Shown here: positions 1-4,689 of the stretch, in pieces
Numbering within the stretch: the stretch's first letter is position 1
Layout: each line of letters starts with the position of its first letter
Source of the DNA: BS750m-G62 sp964577175
GTDB taxonomy: Bacteria > Planctomycetota > Phycisphaerae > FEN-1346
Length of the DNA stretch: 7,727 nucleotides
Direction: 5' to 3'
NCBI GenBank assembly: GCA_964577175.1
Contig: CAZNYC010000167.1
Location: 1-7,727 of the forward strand
Position numbers and translations under genes: made by a program
Notes under the pieces: model-generated
What the model saw: only the letters and a program-made list of their open reading frames with translations
What the model was told of the DNA's origin: nothing
Database searches by the model: none

Positions 1-173
1 AGGCAGGCCTGGACGTCTTCCCGCGTCAGGCCGGGGTAATTCTCGATAATATCCGCCTCGCTCCACCCTTGAGCCAGAAGGTCGATGACGAACTCCACCG
101 CCAGGCGGGTGCCCTTGACGATGGGCTTGCCCGCCAGGACCTCCGGGTCAAGAACGATTCGCTCTTTCCACAT
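1..173 (-). CDS. DUF433 domain protein, antitoxin-like (3' end cut by window edge)
   Basis: Reading leftward from the ATG at 173-171, the visible 57 codons begin MWKERIVLDPEVLAGKPIVK and continue with GTRLAVEFVIDLLAQGWS and a downstream NYPGLTREDVQACL. The order 'D-P-x-x-x-x-GKP-x-x-x-GTR', then 'LLAxGxS', then 'YPxLTxEDVxA' is the signature of DUF433, a small winged-helix family of usually about 75-80 residues. About 20 residues are therefore missing beyond position 1. A good ribosome site, GGAGG at 187-183, lies 9 nt before the ATG. The gene starts 24 bp after the stop of the thioredoxin/TPR gene and is probably on the same transcript. DUF433 proteins include VapB-type antitoxins and often sit next to a PIN-like (DUF5615) toxin; whether such a partner follows lies outside the window. 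Family call is confident; antitoxin role is inference. Confidence 0.85.
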   Translation of the reverse strand, partial: MWKERIVLDPEVLAGKPIVKGTRLAVEFVIDLLAQGWSEADIIENYPGLTREDVQAC

Positions 174-182
174 GGGGTGGCA

Positions 183-187
183 CCTCC
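183..187 (-). promoter_or_regulatory. Ribosome binding site of the DUF433 gene
   Basis: GGAGG on the minus strand, 9 nt upstream of the ATG at 173. It fixes the start of a gene whose 3' end is not visible. Confidence 0.7.
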
Positions 188-197
188 CTGCAGGCCG

Positions 198-1232
198 TCA
201 GCCTTTCGGTTTCGGTTGGCTGTCCTGATTATCGGTGTCGGTCCCGGCCTTTTCAACACGCTCCGCCCGCATGCGGCCCTCGATGAACCCGATGGCCTTA
301 TCCGCCTCGTACGCCTTCGAGTGCTTCGGGAACCGGCGGACGATCTCCTCGAAGTACCGCTTCGCCTCGGCCAGGTTGCCGTCCTGGTACAGGATGGTGC
401 CCTGGTACCAGACGGCGACGGGGACTTCCGGGGCGTCGGGAAACGCCTTCAGCCACGCCTCGAGGTTCGCCAGGGCCTCCTTCGAGTTGCCGTCCTCCAG
501 GGGGACGACGGCCAGGATGAGGCGGGCCTGGCTGCGGCGGCCGGCCTCGTTCTCGGGGTCGAGTTCGGCGGCCTTCTTCAGATACGGGGCGGCCCGGCGG
601 AGGTGATTCAGTGTGGCCAGGGCGTTGCCGAGGGCGAAGTTCGCCTTCAGGCTGTCCGGGTGGGCGTGCTGCCGCTCCATGAGGCGCGGCACTTCCTCCA
701 CCTGCTTCATAATGCGGTAAAACGGTTTCGGCTCGCGGGGGCCGAGAACCATGTGCAGCGGCTGGCCGCCGGGGTCAAGAAACAGAACCGACGGGTACAC
801 GCGGACCTCGTACCGTTTGCTGACCTCGCTCCGCCCCTTGGAATCGTCGATCTTCACCGGTACGAAGTGGCGGTTGATGAACTGGGCGACGGCCGGCAGC
901 AGGAACGTGCCCTGCCCCATGAGGCGGCAGGGACTGCACCAGTCCGCCCGGAAATACAGGAACGTGCACCGGCCGCGGTCGGCGGCCTCCTTGCGTGCGG
1001 CCTCCAGTCCCGGCCGCCAGGCGATGGGGATGACCGGCTTCTTGGCCGGTGCGGCGGCGGGTTGGGAGCCGCCGGGGCCCTGGGTAGGGTCGGCGGGTTT
1101 CGTGCGACCGGCGGCCGCCGCGGCGGCTTCCTCCTCGACCCGCGACGCCGCTTCGGCGTCCGGCAGTCCCACGGCCCCCGTCAGGCCGGCGAGCAGGAAT
1201 GCGACGGCGACGACAGGCCCTCTCAGCGGCAT
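198..1232 (-). CDS. Exported thioredoxin-fold protein with C-terminal TPR repeats
   Basis: A 344-residue protein. Residues 1-28 look like a Sec signal peptide: MPLR, a hydrophobic stretch (PVVAVAFLLAGLTGAVG), then a small-residue cleavage site near AEA. There is no lipobox cysteine. An Ala/Pro/Gly-rich linker (about 30-68) leads into a thioredoxin fold at about 72-185, with the redox motif W98-C99-S-P-C102 and a cis-proline at Y146-P147. About 195-310 carries TPR-like helices (LGNALATLNHLRRAAPYLKK; LYQDGNLAEAKRYFEEIVRR). The tail is charged. It probably acts outside the cytoplasm in thiol-disulfide exchange, with the TPRs binding a partner; the substrate is unknown. I chose the ATG at 1232 because AGGAG lies 5 nt upstream and the signal peptide follows at once; a TTG 24 nt further upstream has neither advantage. 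The DUF433 gene follows after 24 bp. Confidence 0.88.
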   Translation of the reverse strand: MPLRGPVVAVAFLLAGLTGAVGLPDAEAASRVEEEAAAAAAGRTKPADPTQGPGGSQPAAAPAKKPVIPIAWRPGLEAARKEAADRGRCTFLYFRADWCSPCRLMGQGTFLLPAVAQFINRHFVPVKIDDSKGRSEVSKRYEVRVYPSVLFLDPGGQPLHMVLGPREPKPFYRIMKQVEEVPRLMERQHAHPDSLKANFALGNALATLNHLRRAAPYLKKAAELDPENEAGRRSQARLILAVVPLEDGNSKEALANLEAWLKAFPDAPEVPVAVWYQGTILYQDGNLAEAKRYFEEIVRRFPKHSKAYEADKAIGFIEGRMRAERVEKAGTDTDNQDSQPKPKG

Positions 1233-1237
1233 GACTT

Positions 1238-1242
1238 CTCCT
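1238..1242 (-). promoter_or_regulatory. Ribosome binding site deciding the thioredoxin/TPR start
   Basis: AGGAG on the minus strand, 5 nt before the ATG at 1232. It favours this start over the in-frame TTG at 1256. Confidence 0.7.
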
Positions 1243-1261
1243 GACTGACGTCCCAAACGAA

Positions 1262-1280
1262 CGGGGCCGGCTGGGCCCCG
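1262..1280. repeat. GC-rich hairpin upstream of the thioredoxin/TPR gene
   Basis: A perfect 7-bp inverted repeat, CGGGGCC (1262-1268) and GGCCCCG (1274-1280), with a 5-nt loop. It lies 30 bp upstream of the thioredoxin/TPR start, probably in its leader or promoter. No T-run follows on either strand, so it is not a classical terminator. It could be an mRNA structure or an operator, or simply a product of GC-rich sequence. Confidence 0.4.
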
Positions 1281-1313
1281 AATTCCGGTTCCGCAGCACG
1301 CAGGCTATAAGGC

Positions 1314-1425
1314 TGTCATTCTGAGGAGGCCGTCAGGCCGACGAAGCATCTCGCCTGGGTCGTTGCCGTTGTGGCGTTCGCCCGGCGATATTCTTCGGCC
1401 CGGCAAGGGAGGCCTCAGAATGACA
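1314..1425. repeat. Composite inverted repeat: two facing copies of a GTCATTCTGAG element
   Basis: The outer arms are a perfect 13-bp inverted repeat, TGTCATTCTGAGG (1314-1326) and CCTCAGAATGACA (1413-1425). Similarity continues inward: the left arm reads GGCCGACGAAGCATCTCGCC and the right arm, read on the other strand, GGCCGAAGAATATCGCC. The two halves are therefore diverged copies of one element facing each other. The left half also holds a small GGCC-GTCA-GGCC hairpin (1328-1339). The element fills most of the gap between accA (stop at 1458) and the thioredoxin/TPR gene. As RNA the arms could fold into one long stem-loop, which might end or process the accA transcript, but no T-run marks an intrinsic terminator. 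A related copy lies at 7572-7658. Confidence 0.75.
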
Positions 1426-1457
1426 TGCTGCTAACCGTTGCCCTGCTCTCTGAGATT

Positions 1458-2444
1458 TCAGCCGTCGGCGTCGGGCGAGCCGGCCGCCGCCTCCGTCACC
1501 ACGCCCACCCGCCGCACCTTCTCGTACCGCTGCGCGAGCAGGTCGTCCGCGGGCAACTGCCGGAGTTCCCGCAGGTGGCGGCCGATGCGGCGTTCGAGGG
1601 TGACGGCCATTTCGCGCGGGTTCCGGTGGGCCGCCCCCAGCGGCTCGGGCACGATCTCGTCGATGACGCCGAACCCTTCCAGGTCCGTCGCCGACAGGCG
1701 AAGCCGCTCGGAGGCTTCGGCGGCCTTTTCGGCGGTCCGCCACAGGATGGCGGCACATCCCTCCGGCGTGATGACGCTGCAGTAGGCGTACTGGAGCATG
1801 AGGAGCCGGTCCGCCACGCCGATGCCCAGGTACCCGCCGGACGCCCCCTCGCCGATGACGACGCCGACGATGGGCACCCTCAAGAGCGACATCTCGCGGA
1901 GGTTGACGGCAATCGAGTCCGCGATGCCGCGCTCCTCCGCCCCGATGCCCGGGTAGGCGCCCTGCGTGTCGATGAACGTAACGACGGGCAGGCCGAACTT
2001 CTCCGCCAGGCGCATCACCCGCAGGGCCTTTCGGTACCCTTCCGGATGGGCGCAGCCGAAGTAACAGTCAACCTTCTCCCGCGTGTCGCGCCCCTTGTGA
2101 TGGCCCACGACCACCACCTTCTGCCCGGCCACGCGGCCCAGGCCGCACACGACCGCCCGGTCGTCGCGGAAGAGCCGGTCGCCGTGCAGTTCGCGGAAGT
2201 CCTTGACGAAGGCCTTGATGTAGTCGCGCGTCTGCGGGCGGTCGGGGTGGCGGGCCACCTGGACGATGTCCCACGGGGAGAGGGCGTCGTAGGTCTTCCG
2301 GATCATCGCGACGAGGTTCTTGCGGATGTTCCGGATTTCGGCGCTGTGGTCGACGTGCTGGGCGCGCTGGTCCTCTTCGAGTTCGCGAATCTGCTCCTCG
2401 AGTTTCGCGAACGGCTTTTCGAAATCGAGGCACACACGCGCCAT
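1458..2444 (-). CDS. accA: Acetyl-CoA carboxylase, carboxyltransferase subunit alpha
   Basis: A 328-residue protein, close to the 319 of E. coli AccA. With AccD it transfers the carboxyl group from carboxybiotin on BCCP to acetyl-CoA, giving malonyl-CoA for fatty acid synthesis in the cytoplasm. The N-terminus has the family's coiled-coil start (LDFEKPFAKLEEQIRELEED). The crotonase-like core includes ELHGDRLFRDD (85-95), FGCAHPEGYRKA (129-140), FIDTQGAYPGIGAEERG (157-173), GEGASGGYLGIG (198-209) and YCSVITPEGCAAILW (221-235), with helical residues after about 240. The ATG at 2444 is chosen because family similarity begins there; the frame stays open upstream to 2663 but looks nothing like AccA. 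The ribosome site is weak. A TCTAAT at 2466-2461 could be a -10 box, but it would leave a leader of only about 9 nt and has no clear -35. accD is not in the window. A minor oddity is Gln161 where E. coli has Pro (DTPGAYPG). Confidence 0.96.
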   Translation of the reverse strand: MARVCLDFEKPFAKLEEQIRELEEDQRAQHVDHSAEIRNIRKNLVAMIRKTYDALSPWDIVQVARHPDRPQTRDYIKAFVKDFRELHGDRLFRDDRAVVCGLGRVAGQKVVVVGHHKGRDTREKVDCYFGCAHPEGYRKALRVMRLAEKFGLPVVTFIDTQGAYPGIGAEERGIADSIAVNLREMSLLRVPIVGVVIGEGASGGYLGIGVADRLLMLQYAYCSVITPEGCAAILWRTAEKAAEASERLRLSATDLEGFGVIDEIVPEPLGAAHRNPREMAVTLERRIGRHLRELRQLPADDLLAQRYEKVRRVGVVTEAAAGSPDADG

Positions 2445-2527
2445 GGAGAAGGCCCGTCCGATTAGAGTCGATTTCCGGCCGCCGGACCGCACTGCGGCTC
2501 GATGAGAGCCGGCGTGAGAACGCGACC

Positions 2528-2556
2528 GTGCCACGGCCGGTCTTGTCCGGCCGTGC
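2528..2556 (+). repeat. GTGCCACGG hairpin repeat, copy A
   Basis: Perfect 9-bp stem, CACGGCCGG (2532-2540) and CCGGCCGTG (2547-2555), with loop TCTTGT, preceded by GTGC. It lies between the kinase stop and the accA start, 17 bp from the oppositely oriented copy B. No T-run follows the stem. The stem bases differ between copies while pairing is kept, which suggests that structure is conserved rather than sequence. Confidence 0.7.
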
Positions 2557-2573
2557 ATCCCGCAGGCCAGAAT

Positions 2574-2601
2574 CACGGCGGGGCAAAACCCGCCGTGGCA
2601 C
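2574..2601 (-). repeat. GTGCCACGG hairpin repeat, copy B (inverted)
   Basis: Read on the minus strand it begins GTGCCACGG and forms a perfect 9-bp stem, CACGGCGGG with CCCGCCGTG (plus-strand arms 2574-2582 and 2589-2597), with loop TTTTGC. Its GTGCCACGG also pairs perfectly with that of copy A (2528-2536 with 2593-2601), so the pair could form either two small hairpins or one larger one. Position, just after the kinase gene, would suit a transcript end or RNase-protecting structure; that is inference. Confidence 0.7.
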
Positions 2602-2659
2602 ATCCCTTGCCAACACCGTCCCACGGCTGCGCCCCGGGCCGGCCGCATGCGCCACGTCC

Positions 2660-3514
2660 TCAACCGCGCGTGCGGCAGGCCGCAGCCGCCGCGTGCAACT
2701 TCGCACTGACATACTGCATCCCGGCGGGCCGGTCAAGAGGGTCTTTGGCCAGCATGGCGCGGACCAGGTCGTCCACCTCGGGCGGGACGTCCCCGTTCTT
2801 CTGGCTGGGCGACGGGATCGTCCCGTACAGGTGCTGCTCCATCAGGCCCTGGGGGCTCTCGGCCGAAAAGGGGAGCCGGCCGGTCACGGCCTCGAAAACG
2901 GTCACGCCCAGGCTGTAGATGTCGGAGGCCCCGGTCAGGCGCTTGTTGCGAATCTGTTCCGGCGCCATGTACGACCACGTGCCCGGGCGCCGGCGCTCCG
3001 ACAACCGACGAAGCAGGTGCCGCCCGAACGACCCGTCCTGCTGACGGGCGAGCGCAAAATCGATGACCTTCACGTCCGACCCGCCGTTGCCGACCACGAT
3101 GTTCTGCGGCTTGACGTCGCGGTGAACGTACCCGGCCTCGTGCAGGTAGCCGAGACCGTCGGCGACCTTGGCCAGCCATTCCAGGGCGGGGCCGAGCGGC
3201 GGCCGGCCGCGCTCCAGGTCCTGACGCAGGCTCCGCGAGTCCTGGACCAGGTCCATCACGAGGTACGGCCGGGGCGTATCGGTGACCAGCCCGTAGGTGC
3301 GGATGAGGTTCGGGTGTGCCAGGGACGAGCAGATGGCGTGCTCGGTTTCGAGGTGTTTCCGCTCGATGCGGTCGCGGGCGTAGGCGTCACGCAGGACCTT
3401 GACGGCATACTCGTTGCCGCGCCCCTGCCCCACAAGGCGCACCACGTGAAAAATCTCGGCGGTGTTGGATTGGCTGATCCGCCGCAGTATCTGGAAACCG
3501 TTCAGGTTCTTCAT
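2660..3514 (-). CDS. Hanks-type Ser/Thr protein kinase with degenerate glycine loop
   Basis: A 284-residue protein that is essentially one kinase domain: no membrane segment and no C-terminal sensor or repeat domain, so probably cytoplasmic. Seen motifs: Lys39 in EYAVKVL, Glu58 before SSLAHPNL, the catalytic loop H131-R-D133-VK135-PQN138, the metal-binding motif as D152-F-A154 rather than DFG, GTWSYMAPE (178-186), D198 in SDIYSLG and R262 in DRP. The loop over ATP (about 12-22, RISQSNTAEIF) lacks all the usual glycines. The catalytic residues argue for an active enzyme, but the odd loop leaves ATP binding open to doubt. Substrates are unknown. I chose the ATG at 3514 because kinase similarity begins with GFQILRRI and because a promoter lies at 3628-3600, inside the longer open frame that runs to 3634. 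A weak GGAAG precedes the start. Confidence 0.9.
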   Translation of the reverse strand: MKNLNGFQILRRISQSNTAEIFHVVRLVGQGRGNEYAVKVLRDAYARDRIERKHLETEHAICSSLAHPNLIRTYGLVTDTPRPYLVMDLVQDSRSLRQDLERGRPPLGPALEWLAKVADGLGYLHEAGYVHRDVKPQNIVVGNGGSDVKVIDFALARQQDGSFGRHLLRRLSERRRPGTWSYMAPEQIRNKRLTGASDIYSLGVTVFEAVTGRLPFSAESPQGLMEQHLYGTIPSPSQKNGDVPPEVDDLVRAMLAKDPLDRPAGMQYVSAKLHAAAAACRTRG

Positions 3515-3599
3515 GGATCTTCCGGCATCGGTGGGACCGTGGGAAACCGCCCGCCCTGGCCCTTCCTGCAAGCCGGCCCTTCCCCCGGCCAGACGCTGC

Positions 3600-3628
3600 A
3601 TTCTAGCCGCGAGCGGCACGTCCATCAA
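3600..3628 (-). promoter_or_regulatory. Predicted sigma70-type promoter of the kinase gene
   Basis: On the minus strand, TTGATG (3628-3623) and TAGAAT (3605-3600) are separated by exactly 17 bp, a good match to the TTGACA/TATAAT consensus. Transcription would start near 3593, giving a leader of about 79 nt before the ATG at 3514. A TAGAAT is uncommon by chance in such GC-rich DNA. Confidence 0.6.
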
Positions 3629-3689
3629 TCCCAAAATCGCACCGTCAAGGCAAAAGGCCTATACGCATGCTTCGCGGTGCGTCGCAGAG

Positions 3690-3704
3690 GCGGCCGCCGG
3701 CCGC
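3690..3704. repeat. Inverted repeat between the divergent promoters
   Basis: GCGGCC (3690-3695) and GGCCGC (3699-3704) flank a 3-nt centre, 15 bp upstream of the -35 box of tyrA. It could be an operator serving one or both promoters. In sequence this GC-rich a short GGCC palindrome may also arise by chance. The rest of 3515-3795 shows no coding signal. Confidence 0.3.
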
Positions 3705-3719
3705 GGGAACGGAAATCTG

Positions 3720-3748
3720 TTGACCCTCCCCCCGGCCGCTCCTACACT
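3720..3748 (+). promoter_or_regulatory. Predicted sigma70-type promoter of tyrA-purL
   Basis: TTGACC (3720-3725) and TACACT (3743-3748) are separated by exactly 17 bp, matching 5 and 4 of 6 consensus positions. The start would be near 3755, with a leader of about 40 nt before the tyrA ATG at 3796. It is the best promoter match seen upstream of the rightward genes. Confidence 0.6.
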
Positions 3749-3795
3749 GCGGCGCACTCGGGCCACGCCATCGGGACTCCATTCGCTTGCGGACC

Positions 3796-4644
3796 ATGAC
3801 GCCCTGGAACCAGGTTACCATTATCGGCACCGGCCTCATCGGCGGCAGCCTCGGCCTCGCCATGAAACGCGCCGGGCTGGCGCGGACGGTCGTCGGCGTC
3901 GGCCACCGGCAGCGCACCCTCGACCTAGCCGTGGCCTGCGGGGCCGCGGACGAGACCTCGCTGGATGCGGCCGAGGGTGTCCGCGGCAGCGACCTCGTGG
4001 TCCTCGCGACCGCGGTCGGGCTCTTCGAACCGCTCCTCCGCCGGGCCGCGGGTCACCTCGCCGACGGCGCCGTCGTCATCGACGTCGGCAGCACGAAGGC
4101 CGACGTCGTCCGCACCGCCGAGGCGCTGATGCCCCACGGGCGGGCGTTCGTCGGATGCCACCCGATCGCCGGCAGCGAGAAGCGCGGCATCGATTACGCG
4201 GACGAAGGGCTCTTCGACGGGGCCGTGTGCGTCCTCACCCCGACCGATGCGACGCCGGCCGGCGCCCTCGAGCGCATGACCGAGACGTGGGAGGCGCTGG
4301 GCGTGCGGGTGGTTCGCCTCTCACCCGCCGAACACGACCGCCTGCTGGCGGAGGTGAGCCACCTGCCGCACCTCGCCGCCGCCGCCCTCGTCCAGGCGGT
4401 CTGCCCGGAGGCCGAGCCGCTCGTCGGCTCCGGCTGGCGGGACGCGACCCGCATCGCCGCCGGCGACCCGGGCCTGTGGCGCGACATCCTCCTGACCAAC
4501 GCCGCCGGCGTCGGCCGGGCGCTCGGGCGGTTTCGCGAGGCCCTGGCGGACCTGGAGGACGCCCTCGCCCGCGGCGACGCCGAGCGCATCGAGCGTCTGC
4601 TCGCCAATGCCAAGGCCCGCCGCGACCGCATCGTGGGCGAGTGA
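3796..4644 (+). CDS. tyrA: Prephenate/arogenate dehydrogenase
   Basis: A 282-residue single-domain TyrA. It oxidatively decarboxylates prephenate (or arogenate) to 4-hydroxyphenylpyruvate (or tyrosine) in tyrosine synthesis, in the cytoplasm. The Rossmann loop is G11-T-G13-L-I-G16-GSLG. The family's catalytic stretch G120-C-H122-PIAGSEKRG is intact, and HDRLLAEVSHLPHLAA (180-195) is the usual helix at the start of the C-terminal dimerisation half. After the second strand (VVGVGHRQR, 32-40) there is no acidic residue; His37, Arg38 and Arg40 suggest NADP+ rather than NAD+ preference, which is inference. There is no fused chorismate mutase, ACT or EPSP-synthase domain. The ATG at 3796 is preferred; a TTG 9 nt upstream is also possible, and neither has a clear ribosome site. 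purL follows after 45 bp on the same strand, so the two are probably co-transcribed. Confidence 0.94.
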   Translation: MTPWNQVTIIGTGLIGGSLGLAMKRAGLARTVVGVGHRQRTLDLAVACGAADETSLDAAEGVRGSDLVVLATAVGLFEPLLRRAAGHLADGAVVIDVGSTKADVVRTAEALMPHGRAFVGCHPIAGSEKRGIDYADEGLFDGAVCVLTPTDATPAGALERMTETWEALGVRVVRLSPAEHDRLLAEVSHLPHLAAAALVQAVCPEAEPLVGSGWRDATRIAAGDPGLWRDILLTNAAGVGRALGRFREALADLEDALARGDAERIERLLANAKARRDRIVGE

Positions 4645-4689
4645 GACGCGGCTCGCCGCCCCGACGCGCCAACAGAAAGGCCCGACCCC

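Noticed and set aside
69..1244. A 391-codon open frame on the plus strand over the thioredoxin/TPR gene
   Set aside because: It is the antisense shadow of a gene with a signal peptide, a WCSPC site and TPRs, and no domain or start signal was seen.
1314..1425. Insertion sequence or MITE with target duplication
   Set aside because: The inverted ends are clear, but I saw no direct repeats flanking them and no transposase, so it is called a repeat only.
2528..2601. Rho-independent terminator after the kinase gene
   Set aside because: The stems are strong but no T-run follows on either strand, so they were called repeats.
2445..2663. N-terminal extension of AccA by 73 residues
   Set aside because: The extension shows no AccA similarity, runs through the hairpin repeats and is very Arg-rich. 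Family similarity begins at the ATG at 2444.
3515..3634. N-terminal extension of the kinase by 40 residues
   Set aside because: A good -35/-10 pair lies inside this stretch, so an mRNA from it could not encode the extension. Kinase similarity starts at the ATG at 3514.
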